A stretch of DNA of 64,000 nt, taken from NCBI RefSeq assembly GCF_000295935.2, contig NZ_ALWO02000014.1:62001-126000 (forward strand), read 5' to 3'. A program made the position numbers and the translations under genes. Each line of letters begins with the position of its first letter. The first letter of the stretch is position 1. The notes below the pieces were generated by a model. That model ran no database searches. It was not told where the DNA came from and saw only the letters and a list, made by a program, of their open reading frames with translations. This document shows, piece after piece, positions 38,670 to 47,124 of the stretch. Origin of the DNA: Indibacter alkaliphilus LW1. Its GTDB lineage: Bacteria > Bacteroidota > Bacteroidia > Cytophagales > Cyclobacteriaceae.

Positions 38670-39874
38670 ATATAGAAACTCTTTCGGACCGCAATACGCT
38701 TACGGTAACCAATTACCTGAAAAACCTGATAGCCTTACAGTTGCAACAAGGTAATCAGTTTGCCATTTGGAGAAAACCTAAATCAGGATTTATACAGGTT
38801 TTGATAGATAAAACAGGAAAAACCAAAAGAGTACCTTTGCATCTGGAAGAATTGAAACCTGGATTTATTGTTCACCCATTTGAGGATCAGGAAGATCAAA
38901 AGGCTTTTTACTTAGAGGCAAACACCTACTTCAAAATTGACCTGAACATTCCTTTCGAAGAACAAATGGAGAAAATAGACCAACTTCCTAACTTAGGTAA
39001 TGAACCAATAAAAAGTGATGGTCTCCAAAAATATTTCGTTCCGGAAAGTGCCACTCCTTGGACGAAAACCTCAGAAGAGTGTGGAAAATCAGGATTTATT
39101 GAGTTGGTCAATAAAAGTCTCAAGGCAATCAAAAATGGCGAACTTAGTAAAATCGTCCCTGCAAGAATTAAAAAGATTCGATTGAATGAATCCTTTGAGT
39201 TAGTCACAGCAATCAAAAATCTTTTGGAGGCTTACCCAAATGCCTTTGTCAATTTTTTCCATATACCAGGAGTTGGTACTTGGCTCGGTGCCTCCCCTGA
39301 GATTCTTATCCAGACCAAAGGAGATTCATTTTACACCATGTCTCTGGCTGGAACCCAAAAAGCTACCGGTGATAATCCATTGAAAAATGTAGCCTGGACC
39401 CAAAAAGAAATAGAAGAACAGGCTTTGGTCAGTAGATACATTGTAGACTGCTTCAAGAAAATCAGATTAAGAGAATATGAGGAACACGGTCCAAAAACAG
39501 TAGTAGCCGGAAACCTATTGCACCTGAGGTCAGACTTCAATGTAAACATGAATAGCACAAATTTCCCACAGTTGGGATCTGTGATGTTAGAATTGCTCCA
39601 CCCCACATCCGCAGTCTGTGGAATGCCCAGAAAAGAAGCATTTCAGTTTCTTAGAGATCATGAAAGTTTTGACAGGTCAATTTTTGCCGGATTTATAGGC
39701 CCGGTAAATGTGGAAGACGAAACTTCTATTTATGTCAACCTCAGAACTGCACGCCTCTTAGAAGGTAATGCAATTCTGTATGCAGGAGCTGGAGTGACTG
39801 AAGACTCTGACCCAGAACAAGAATGGGAAGAAACTGAAATGAAGTGCGAAATCATAGGCAAACACCTTACCTAG
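38666..39874 (+). CDS. menF: Isochorismate synthase (menaquinone)
   Basis: 402 residues. The chorismate-binding domain covers residues 130-400 with KIVPARIKKIRLN (catalytic Lys region), WLGASPEILIQ, MSLAGTQKATGD (the Gly/Thr motif with the general-acid side), LHPTSAVCGMP and ESFDRSIFAGFIGPV, then YAGAGVTEDSDPEQEWEET (Mg2+ Glu residues). Converts chorismate to isochorismate. It sits 4 nt before menD, so menaquinone synthesis is the likely use, not siderophore. Confidence 0.93.
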   Translation: MNIETLSDRNTLTVTNYLKNLIALQLQQGNQFAIWRKPKSGFIQVLIDKTGKTKRVPLHLEELKPGFIVHPFEDQEDQKAFYLEANTYFKIDLNIPFEEQMEKIDQLPNLGNEPIKSDGLQKYFVPESATPWTKTSEECGKSGFIELVNKSLKAIKNGELSKIVPARIKKIRLNESFELVTAIKNLLEAYPNAFVNFFHIPGVGTWLGASPEILIQTKGDSFYTMSLAGTQKATGDNPLKNVAWTQKEIEEQALVSRYIVDCFKKIRLREYEEHGPKTVVAGNLLHLRSDFNVNMNSTNFPQLGSVMLELLHPTSAVCGMPRKEAFQFLRDHESFDRSIFAGFIGPVNVEDETSIYVNLRTARLLEGNAILYAGAGVTEDSDPEQEWEETEMKCEIIGKHLT

Positions 39875-39878
39875 CAGT

Positions 39879-41564
39879 ATGTCACTGAAAGCAATAGCCC
39901 AGTTAGTCGCCCTTTGCTCGAAAAAAGGAATTCAGCATGCCATTCTTTCTCCGGGATCGAGGTGCGCACCGGTAACGCTCGCATTTGTCAGACATCCTAA
40001 AATTCACGCCAGAACCGTTTCTGATGAACGCTCTGCTGCTTTTATTGGGTTAGGAATGGCTCAGCAATTGGATAAGGCTGTAGCACTTGTTTGCACTTCG
40101 GGTTCCGCCGCTTACAATTATGCCCCAGCCATTGCAGAGGCCTTTTTTCAGCAAATCCCTTTGTTAGTTATCACAGCAGACAGGCCTCCTGAATGGATTG
40201 ATCAGTGGGATGGACAAACCATTCGGCAGTCTGGTATATATGGAAATCATATAAAAGGTTCATTTAATTTCCCGGATGAATTTGGTCATCCGGATAAACT
40301 ATGGCATGCCAATAGAATTGCCAATGAGGCAATTAATTTGGCTCATCAGTTTCCAGCAGGCCCAGTACATATCAATATTCCGCTGAGAGAGCCTTTCTAC
40401 CCTGAGGATGGTCAAGTTTTTGACTATGAAAGCAATGTCAGAAGTATAGATCCACTTTACTCCAATCCTCCGCTTGAAGTTGAAGTCAGACAAAAAGTTC
40501 AAGCAAGACTTGAAAAATTTAACAGAATACTCATTTTACCTGGCCAGCAAAAGCCCAATCCAAAAATTCAGGAATTATTAAAAAGGATCTCTAAAAACAA
40601 TCAGGCCATCATAGTTACGGATTCCATTTCCAATCTTCAGGATGTCAACACTGTATCCTTCCATGACCATTTTTTGGGTATAGAAAAATTCCAGGAAGAA
40701 CTTCAACCTGATCTTATCATTTCTTTTGGAAAGTCTATCATTTCCAAAGGTCTAAAACTTTTTCTGAGAAAATCAAAAGCCGAACACTGGCACATCCAAG
40801 CTCAGGGATATTTCCCTGACACCTTCCAGAATCTTAGTAGAAGCATTCAATGTACGCCGGAATACTTTTTAAATTTTGCCCTAGATCATCTCCAGTCTGA
40901 TCTGAATTTTGTTAATAAGTGGAAAGGACTGAATGAGAAAATTTCAATTGCACTTCCAAAAATAATTTCAGAAGCTGATTTTGGAGAATACAAAGCCCTA
41001 TCTACTTGCTTGAAACAAATTCCTGCTTACAGCAAGTTGCACCTTGCAAATAGCATGACAGTCCGGTATGTGAATTTTCTAGGAAAAAAACATCAGGAAA
41101 TCATATGCAATAGAGGCACTAGCGGTATCGACGGTAGCAACAGTACCGCGGTAGGCTGTACCTTCACAACCAAAGATCCCGTCACTTTGGTAACAGGTGA
41201 TATGGCATTCTTTTATGACAGGAATGCATTTTGGCATAATTACCCTATGAATAATCTCAGAATTATCCTTCTCAATAACCAGGCAGGTGGTATATTCAGG
41301 TTGATAGATGGTCCTTCCAGACAACCTGAACTCGAAGAGTTTTTTGAAACCAAACAAAAACTTACTGCTTCTTATCTAGCTCAGGAATTTGGTTTTGAAT
41401 ATCATTTGGCTACAGAAGAAAATAGTTTGGAAATGGGTTTGAAAAACTTTTACAATAAGTCAATTCATCCTAAGATTCTTGAAATAAGAACAGAAAGTCC
41501 AAAAAATGCTGAAATCTTAAAGTGGGTCAAATCCGAAATTCAGAAGTTGTTTGATCTGCTTTAA
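39879..41564 (+). CDS. menD: SEPHCHC synthase (MenD)
   Basis: 561 residues. Thiamine-diphosphate enzyme that joins 2-oxoglutarate to isochorismate. The N-terminal pyrimidine domain has ILSPGSRCAPVTLAF and VSDERSAAFIGLGMA (catalytic Glu), then VCTSGSAAYNYAPAIAEAF and ITADRPPEW. The PP domain has NRGTSGIDGSNSTAVG and GDMAFFYDRN then LNNQAGGIF (Mg/ThDP binding). Length is normal. It completes the menI-menF-menD unit; menC, menB, menE and menA are not in the window. Confidence 0.95.
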   Translation: MSLKAIAQLVALCSKKGIQHAILSPGSRCAPVTLAFVRHPKIHARTVSDERSAAFIGLGMAQQLDKAVALVCTSGSAAYNYAPAIAEAFFQQIPLLVITADRPPEWIDQWDGQTIRQSGIYGNHIKGSFNFPDEFGHPDKLWHANRIANEAINLAHQFPAGPVHINIPLREPFYPEDGQVFDYESNVRSIDPLYSNPPLEVEVRQKVQARLEKFNRILILPGQQKPNPKIQELLKRISKNNQAIIVTDSISNLQDVNTVSFHDHFLGIEKFQEELQPDLIISFGKSIISKGLKLFLRKSKAEHWHIQAQGYFPDTFQNLSRSIQCTPEYFLNFALDHLQSDLNFVNKWKGLNEKISIALPKIISEADFGEYKALSTCLKQIPAYSKLHLANSMTVRYVNFLGKKHQEIICNRGTSGIDGSNSTAVGCTFTTKDPVTLVTGDMAFFYDRNAFWHNYPMNNLRIILLNNQAGGIFRLIDGPSRQPELEEFFETKQKLTASYLAQEFGFEYHLATEENSLEMGLKNFYNKSIHPKILEIRTESPKNAEILKWVKSEIQKLFDLL

Positions 41565-42865
41565 ACTTCCTTGAGCTTAAATGCCAAAAATAAACCTATC
41601 CCTAACAAGCCAACAAAGACAAACAGCATTACCTTCACCCCGAAAAAGGAAGACAAACTCCCCAAGCCTGCAGCAAGTAAGGTGAAAATCCCGATCATAG
41701 TATTCGAAAGAGAGACATATAAGGGCCTTTCTTTTTCAGGAGCAAAATCCACAAGGTAGGTCTTCCTGCTCAGTCGGGCGCCTCCATGGGCCATCACCTG
41801 AATCAGGAAAAGGGCTGCAAAAACGTAAATGTTTTGCAAACTATCCGGCCAAAAAGGAAATAAGGCCATCAGCGAAATATTGACCATTCCAAGGACAGAA
41901 ACCCATACCATCAGCTTGCGGCTGGACTGATCTGCAAATCTTCCCCAAAATGGACTGCTCACGATATTGGCAATACCTGCCGCGATTACCATGATTCCCA
42001 GATTATTTACTTCACTTCCCAATTCCTCTTTACCCAAGACCACGAAAAAGGGCTGTGCCAAAGGAATCGCCATCAGTAGCCCCCGGGTAAAAATAAAACG
42101 GCGAAGGTTGCTGTCTTCCTTCCAATACTTCCATGCATTTTTGAGCTCATTTACCGGTGACCTGCCTCCTTCTGTGGCCCCCTTTTCTTCCGTAATCAGT
42201 GAGAATAGCAAAGCTGAAAGTATCCAAAGAATAGCTCCTCCCATTACCAACCAAAACAAAAGGTTCTGATCCTGTTCTCCCTCCAAATCCTGTAGAATAT
42301 ATACGCCTCCTATTAGGGTCAGAATCCCGCCTATAGTCGATCTCATGGCCAAGAGCTGTCCTCTTTTCCCTTTGGGAACGGTCTTTCCGACCACATCCTT
42401 GAAACTGATACTGGCTACACCGCTGGCCAAGCTAAAAATCAATAAAAGGCTTAAAATTGAAACACCTGCTGCACTCCCCTCTGTTCCCAAAACCACAAAA
42501 GCCATAGTGACCAAAGCTAAAGCCTGTACCAATGCAGGAATCACCCAAAACCACTTTCGGATGGCATAAGCTCTGATTTTAGCAGATACAAACAACTGCG
42601 GCAGCAAGGACCCGGCATCTTTGATGGGTACCAATGCTCCTGTAAAAGCATTGGGCACACCCAAAGCAGACAAGATCCAAGGTAAAGTAGTCCCTGGACT
42701 GACCAACTGCTCTGCAAATTTGGAGAGGGCTCCACTGAAGACATTTTTGAAAAAATTTCCCGGAGTTTCCTTACATGCCCTTTCTGAAATAGCCTCACAG
42801 GCCCTTTCTTCTCCTTCGTCAGTAATAAGTTCGTATGCTTTGGAAGCTAAAGTTTGCTGCGACAT
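41561..42865 (-). CDS. Major facilitator superfamily transporter
   Basis: 434 residues from the ATG at 42865; a TTG two codons earlier is also possible. Twelve predicted helices, with a cytoplasmic N-terminus and a central loop after helix 6 (about 225-250). SFKDVVGKTVPKGKRGQLLAMRST, split by the loop, matches the MFS loop 2-3 region and SPFWGRFADQSSRKLM is the second-half equivalent. The substrate is unknown. It converges with menD by a 4-nt overlap and lies 78 nt downstream of the XRE regulator, which could control it. Confidence 0.82.
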   Translation of the reverse strand: MSQQTLASKAYELITDEGEERACEAISERACKETPGNFFKNVFSGALSKFAEQLVSPGTTLPWILSALGVPNAFTGALVPIKDAGSLLPQLFVSAKIRAYAIRKWFWVIPALVQALALVTMAFVVLGTEGSAAGVSILSLLLIFSLASGVASISFKDVVGKTVPKGKRGQLLAMRSTIGGILTLIGGVYILQDLEGEQDQNLLFWLVMGGAILWILSALLFSLITEEKGATEGGRSPVNELKNAWKYWKEDSNLRRFIFTRGLLMAIPLAQPFFVVLGKEELGSEVNNLGIMVIAAGIANIVSSPFWGRFADQSSRKLMVWVSVLGMVNISLMALFPFWPDSLQNIYVFAALFLIQVMAHGGARLSRKTYLVDFAPEKERPLYVSLSNTMIGIFTLLAAGLGSLSSFFGVKVMLFVFVGLLGIGLFLAFKLKEV

Positions 42866-42943
42866 GGTCAAAAATATAAAACCTTTCTTTCCATCAATAA
42901 CCAGAGGAAAGAAAGGTTGTTAAGATTTTATTTTTCAATGCTA

Positions 42944-43771
42944 TTAAAGTATGGCAGGTTCTTTACCAAAAGAGTTGTATAATTCATTTGGAGAAAGCTT
43001 TTTGTATTCCTGATAAATCAAAACCACTAAAGCAATCTCGAACACGGTCAAAAAGATCAATCCTGGAATTGCAAATACTACAGACATAAAGCAAATTCCT
43101 GTCACGATCCCAATTGCCCCGACCACAATGTAGCTAGCTCCTTTGGATCTGGACAATTGCAAAAATGCTGCAGCAAAAAGCACGTACAGTACTCCAGAGA
43201 TCAGTGATCTTAAAATCAATCCGGAGACAAGGTCTATGCCAAACCAGTAAGTGACCACGTCTTCCACTAAAACTATAGCAGTCCAGACGATCAGCATTAC
43301 GGCCATAACCTTGAGCAAGAGATTGGAAAAAAGCTGACCCAATTTATGGAATCCTAAGGTGAAGATTGTAAACAAGACCAGAATAGAAAGCTTCAGAAAA
43401 GCATAAAAGAAGCCAAAACTCAAGAATGCAAATTTCTCTCCTGCTAAAAGCTGTATGTCCATTACCGACTCCACCATGGCAAAAATCAGATATATTATAC
43501 CCGCAACAAATGCCCACTTTAACCAGGGAAGAAGGTCTTTGTAACTATCTGAGCTTTGTTCGGTATTTTCTGGGTGATTCACCTCCGAAGGTGAGACTTC
43601 CAAAGCTTCCAAAATAGCCTTTACTGTGTAGGACCTCGGCATCACCTCACCTGCTTCTATGCGCTGTATGGTTCGGACGTTGATATTACATTTTTCTACC
43701 AATTCCTCTTGGGTCATTCCTTTGGCCTTTCTCCATTCTTGGATTTTCTGGCCTAGTTGCGGTTGTTTCAT
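42944..43771 (-). CDS. XRE-family regulator fused to a membrane domain
   Basis: 275 residues from the ATG at 43771; an upstream ATG at 43795 is less likely because MKQPQLGQKIQEWRKAKGMT begins the HTH. Residues 3-60 are an XRE helix-turn-helix (TQEELVEKCNINVRTIQRIE, then GEVMPRSYTVKAIL). Residues 85-255 hold about six hydrophobic segments. This HTH-plus-membrane architecture is known in Bacteroidota, but its signal is not. It is upstream of the MFS gene on the same strand. Confidence 0.85.
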   Translation of the reverse strand: MKQPQLGQKIQEWRKAKGMTQEELVEKCNINVRTIQRIEAGEVMPRSYTVKAILEALEVSPSEVNHPENTEQSSDSYKDLLPWLKWAFVAGIIYLIFAMVESVMDIQLLAGEKFAFLSFGFFYAFLKLSILVLFTIFTLGFHKLGQLFSNLLLKVMAVMLIVWTAIVLVEDVVTYWFGIDLVSGLILRSLISGVLYVLFAAAFLQLSRSKGASYIVVGAIGIVTGICFMSVVFAIPGLIFLTVFEIALVVLIYQEYKKLSPNELYNSFGKEPAIL

Positions 43772-43920
43772 GTTATGTGCATTTTGTTTGACCATGGCAA
43801 ATTGGTTGGATTCTTACAAATATAGCCCGAAAAATGGGAGGATTTCACCCGACATTTGGACGGCATTTGATTGAAAGACATTAGATGTGAGACAATAGAC
43901 ACTAGAAAGACCATCTAGAA

Positions 43921-43985
43921 ATTGAAATATGCTTCGCGATATAAAATAGAAATAAGCCTCCGCCGATATATTGGGAGCATGTAAA
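43921..43985. repeat. Copy of an interspersed AT-rich TATTTC repeat
   Basis: Read on the minus strand this gives GGCGGAGGCTTATTTC, then TATTTTATATCGCGAAGC and ATATTTC. It resembles the repeats at 45237-45300, 56575-56660 and 56812-56880 (shared words CCGC(A/C)GGCTTAT, TATTTCTATTGTATTTC, TTTCGCAAAGCATATTTC). No coding potential seen. Confidence 0.55.
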
Positions 43986-44254
43986 TAGGGCGTGCTGAAA
44001 AACGCCAACTGGAGAATAAATTCTTAAAATTTTGATGAATACCCCGTTTGTCAAGTATTTTAATTTTTAAGCAGGTGCACGCTTATTCAATAATATAGGT
44101 CGATTTCCGTCCTCCTTAAAATTTCAAAATTCGAAATTTTAAGGCTAGTCTCATGCATACCATCTTCTTCATTGGGCTCACTCGAAGTATAAGCATACAT
44201 CTTCATTCGCCCGCTTTGAATCTGGCATACCTGAGACTTTTTCAGCAAGCCCTA
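43986..44254. mobile_element. MITE-like element with 17-bp terminal inverted repeats
   Basis: 269 bp bounded by TAGGGCGTGCTGAAAAA (43986-44002) and, inverted, TAGGGCTTGCTGAAAAA (44238-44254), matching at 16 of 17 positions. An internal perfect hairpin lies at 44114-44144 (arms CCTTAAAATTTC and GAAATTTTAAGG, loop of 7). No open frame of useful length is inside. Ends with this GGGCTTGCTGAAAAA look resemble those of some DDE transposons. A clear target duplication is not visible, only AAA against AAT outside. Confidence 0.55.
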
Positions 44255-44391
44255 AATAATTCTTAGAATAAATATCTGGATAAGGAAAAAAGAAAGATGA
44301 TTCAACTAATTGCTCTCACTTCAACTTTGCGATCGTTGCGTTAATCGTTGCGCCCATTGGGTGAATCCTTAACCTGATCTCATTAAGAAAA

Positions 44392-44778
44392 CTATCCAAT
44401 TTGGAACAAACGTTCATACCCCACTACCCTCCTAAGCTTTTTATCCAAAGTCCAAAGCTTCAATTCATTTTTGGCTACCGCATGAAAAATAACGGCATCA
44501 ATCAAACCAACCCCTTGATTCACCAAGTTTTCTTTTTGTGACAGTAAACCTGACTCAATAATATGATAAGGTTCATCCAAACTTGGAATAAGATTGGCCA
44601 ATTGTATAATTGTCTCCACTTCTCTTTTGCCCTTAGCACCTTGGAGTAATTCAGCAAAAATCAACTCTAGCCCAAACACCCGATTATCCTCCAGCAGTTC
44701 TTGACATATTAAAAAAACATCTGGATTACCTCTCAGGTATTCAATCCAGATAGAGGTATCAAAAACGACACCTCTCAT
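44392..44778 (-). CDS. vapC: VapC-type PIN-domain toxin
   Basis: 128 residues. PIN-domain RNase with acidic residues in VVFDTSIWIEYLRG (Asp7), the central ELIFAELLQG (Glu), GVGLIDAVIFHAVAKN (Asp) and LWTLDKKLRRV (Asp). VapC toxins cut tRNA or rRNA. Its start overlaps the antitoxin stop by 4 nt, the usual coupling in this module. Confidence 0.92.
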   Translation of the reverse strand: MRGVVFDTSIWIEYLRGNPDVFLICQELLEDNRVFGLELIFAELLQGAKGKREVETIIQLANLIPSLDEPYHIIESGLLSQKENLVNQGVGLIDAVIFHAVAKNELKLWTLDKKLRRVVGYERLFQIG

Positions 44779-44981
44779 CGGCGATTCAAATCTCTCAATT
44801 CCTGAGCAGAGTATTTAAACTCTAAGGGCTCACTCACAACCGAAGCTCCTATTTGTTTGACCTTCTGAGAGCGGATGTAAGAAACTAAGGCCACCTTCAA
44901 TGTCTCTGTGATCGTATCAGCCTTAGAAAGAGCCATAGCTTCTTCAATCAATTCTCGGGAAATTATCGCTGTAACTTTCAT
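44775..44981 (-). CDS. vapB: VapB-type antitoxin
   Basis: 68 residues. A short ribbon-helix-helix-like protein, MKVTAIISRELIEEAMALSK, with ADTITETLKVALVSYIRSQK as the helices. The flexible C-terminal tail PLEFKYSAQELRDLNRR should bind VapC. It is the first gene of the module; a perfect palindrome lies 20 nt upstream of the start and is the likely self-repression site. Confidence 0.88.
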   Translation of the reverse strand: MKVTAIISRELIEEAMALSKADTITETLKVALVSYIRSQKVKQIGASVVSEPLEFKYSAQELRDLNRR

Positions 44982-45001
44982 AATATTAAGTTTTTACAAA
45001 A

Positions 45002-45020
45002 ATACGATAGTGTATCGTAT
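45002..45020. promoter_or_regulatory. Palindromic operator candidate of vapBC
   Basis: Perfect 8-bp inverted repeat, ATACGATA-GTG-TATCGTAT, 20-39 nt before the vapB start. Size and location fit a site bound by a dimeric ribbon-helix-helix antitoxin. The role is inferred. Confidence 0.65.
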
Positions 45021-45327
45021 AATAGCAAGTATTTGATATTATTTTTATTTCTTGACCAGCTTAAGGTTCACAAGCAATTATCCAAAACTCTAAATCAAGC
45101 CAAACACTTTCGCCAAACAAACCTTGACTTCAGCTAATTCAAACACATTTCCATAAATCAAAAATAACTTTCTCTTACAGACCCTTTCTAAAGCTTGTAC
45201 TTTATCCCTAACAGCTACGCCTCGGGCTAATCCGATTCGATTTCAACAGTATTTCTAACATATTTCTATTGTATTTCTACCGTATTTCGCATAGTAAATA
45301 CCACAAAGGTAATTTCATCTAATATCA
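45021..45327. repeat. Intergenic region with tandem TATTTC repeat words
   Basis: No gene seen. Positions 45237-45300 hold closely spaced words: TTTCAACAG, TATTTCTAACA, TATTTCTATTG, TATTTCTACCG, TATTTCGCATAG. They are the same family as at 43921-43985 and on both sides of 56600-56880. Confidence 0.5.
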
Positions 45328-46209
45328 TCAAGAATTAATGATCAACCGAAGTACCTTACCCAATGCCGCATTCCTATTCCCCTTTTTCCAAACGGCATAC
45401 AGCTCCGTTTTTTGTTTGATTTTGTCCATTTCAATAAACTTCACTTTCAAATCATATCCTTGCTTCAAAGAGGTCGGCACAATGGCCACCCCTAAGCCCG
45501 CCTCCACCAATTTGAAAATGGTCAGGGCATGCACAGATTTATGGGTGATACGTGGGGAAAAACCCCTATCCTCGCAAATAGACATGATTTTATCGTAGTA
45601 AATGGAGGAATAATCCTGAGAGAATAGGATAAAGTTTTCATCCTTCAATTGCCCTACATGCTTAAAACCTTCCTCTGTCAAAGGATGTCCCAACGGCAAA
45701 ACTACCGAAAAGGTATCCTGATGGACCATCTTCATTTCCAAGGATTCCGGAACCCTGGCCAATCGCACAAATCCCAAGTCCAGCTTATCCTTCTCCAACA
45801 TTTCGATCTGCATGGCATTGCTGAGTTCTTCCAAAGAAGTCTGAATTCTGGGAAATGTTTGAGAGATTTTGACAAGGAGCTCAGGGATTACCGTATGAGC
45901 TGCCGAACCTAAGAATCCAACCCTTAACTCCCCAATATTCCCAGCAGCAATTTCCTTGATTTGGGTTTTGGTGAGTTCCAGGTGATTGAAGATGTAGTCT
46001 ACTTCAGCTTTGAGGAACTGACCAGCAGCTGTGAGTTCGACTTTCCTCTTGGTTCGTTCAAAGAGTTGTACTTCCAATATCTCCTCCATCTGCTTGATCT
46101 GACGGCTGAGACCTGGTTGGGAGATAAATAAACGCTCCGCCGCCCGGCCAAAGTTGAGTTCTTCGGCTACGGCACGGAAGTATTCGAGGTGTCTTAATTC
46201 TATGGTCAT
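45328..46209 (-). CDS. LysR-family transcriptional regulator
   Basis: 293 residues from the ATG at 46209. A longer reading frame from TTG at 46230 only translates the adjacent intergenic repeat, so MTIELRHLEYFRAVAEEL is the real N-terminus. The HTH is NFGRAAERLFISQPGLSRQI then KQMEEILEVQLFER. The effector domain follows (GNIGELRVGFLGSAAHTVIP). It resembles the BenM/CatM/CynR branch. It could control hutH, but a LysR gene is usually divergent and closer to its target, so this is only a possibility. Confidence 0.9.
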   Translation of the reverse strand: MTIELRHLEYFRAVAEELNFGRAAERLFISQPGLSRQIKQMEEILEVQLFERTKRKVELTAAGQFLKAEVDYIFNHLELTKTQIKEIAAGNIGELRVGFLGSAAHTVIPELLVKISQTFPRIQTSLEELSNAMQIEMLEKDKLDLGFVRLARVPESLEMKMVHQDTFSVVLPLGHPLTEEGFKHVGQLKDENFILFSQDYSSIYYDKIMSICEDRGFSPRITHKSVHALTIFKLVEAGLGVAIVPTSLKQGYDLKVKFIEMDKIKQKTELYAVWKKGNRNAALGKVLRLIINS

Positions 46210-46242
46210 GGGTTTCTCGCAAAGGCGCAAAGGCGCAATTTA
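46210..46242. repeat. TTGCGCCTTTGCGAGAAA repeat abutting the LysR start codon
   Basis: On the minus strand TTGCGCCTTTGCGCC, then TTTGCGAGAAACCC runs directly into the ATG of the LysR gene. Nearly the same bases run directly into the hutH ATG at 47125. Confidence 0.75.
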
Positions 46243-46335
46243 CTTCTATCTTAAATTAGAGACAATTAGACATAGTAGAAACATCAATAAAATATTTGCC
46301 TGTACATTGAGCTTAAGATCCAAAATACATTTTTG

Positions 46336-46713
46336 CTACAATCCATTGACCACTCTTTTAATGCCTCCCCGCAATAACTCTTCATTAAAATTGATTAGCA
46401 AACCTAATTTTAAACCTGTGATTTTCAAATAAGTTAAAACCTGTTTGTAAAAAACTGGTGCTAATGCTTCAACTGATTTTATTTCAATAAGAACCAAATT
46501 TTCCACAATTAAATCTGCTCTGAACCCCTGTCCCATTTTAACTCCTTTCCAAAGTACAGGTAATGACTGTTGCCTAGAAACCAATAAACCGCTTTGTCTT
46601 AGTTCATAGCATAATATTTCTTCATATACAGACTCCAACAATCCAGGCCCCATCCCTTTATGAATCTCAAAGGACTTATTAACTATTATTTTTGAAAGCT
46701 CATTTTCAGACAT
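46336..46713 (-). CDS. GxxExxY family protein
   Basis: 125 residues. Family signature: IHKGMGPGLLESVYEEILCY (G-L-x-E-x-x-Y), then GQGFRADLIVENLVLIEIKS with the nuclease-like D...E-x-K pattern, and YLKITGLKLGLLINFN near the end. Members are common in Bacteroidota as single genes between repeats. The fold is restriction-endonuclease-like, but no activity has been assigned with certainty. Confidence 0.88.
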   Translation of the reverse strand: MSENELSKIIVNKSFEIHKGMGPGLLESVYEEILCYELRQSGLLVSRQQSLPVLWKGVKMGQGFRADLIVENLVLIEIKSVEALAPVFYKQVLTYLKITGLKLGLLINFNEELLRGGIKRVVNGL

Positions 46714-46806
46714 TTTCTCAAAAATTTATTTTAACCAACATCGCCTTAAAAATAAGACATTATGCAAAGAAAACTTCAGTCACCATCCTAAATAAACGTT
46801 TAATTT

Positions 46807-46875
46807 AATAACTACCAGTTATTAAAACATCTTATAATTGGTATTAATCCTTATGAAATAAAAATTTTACCTTTG
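46807..46875 (+). promoter_or_regulatory. Candidate regulatory region upstream of hutH
   Basis: A perfect 7-bp inverted repeat, AATAACT-ACC-AGTTATT (46807-46823), is followed at 46868-46875 by TACCTTTG. That matches the Bacteroidota -7 consensus TAnnTTTG, but I see no good TTG element at the expected -33 spacing. About 250 nt precede the hutH start. Confidence 0.35.
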
Positions 46876-47000
46876 GATTAGCTATGATCTATTCATAAAT
46901 CCTGTGCCTTCTATTCTATTAAAGCTCATCCATACTACAAAGGAAGCATCTAATAAAAAAAGAAGTGCTATTTCAATTCAATCTCAAATAACCCAAAACT

Positions 47001-47124
47001 TAGCGGCTTTGCGCCCCTGTCTGCTGTCAGGCAGGTTTGCGAGAACCCATATTTTACCCAGAAAAAACATTCATCTCAAAACTAAACCCGAAAAACTGCG
47101 CCTTTGCGCCTTTGCGAGAAACTT
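47001..47124. repeat. GCGCCTTTGCG repeat block with an inserted 20-bp palindromic element before hutH
   Basis: Positions 47003-47046 read GCGGCTTTGCGCC, then CCTGTCTGCTGTCAGGCAGG (47016-47035), then TTTGCGAGAACC. Positions 47095-47124 hold the plain version, TGCGCCTTTGCGCC then TTTGCGAGAAACTT, directly before the hutH ATG. The rest of 46714-47124 shows no gene. Confidence 0.7.

Noticed and set aside
43986-44254. Complete insertion sequence
   Set aside because: No transposase frame inside, so only a non-autonomous element can be proposed.
47104-47124. Upstream TTG start for hutH (and likewise 46230 for the LysR gene)
   Set aside because: Both extensions give the same residues RLCEK because they translate an intergenic repeat, not protein.
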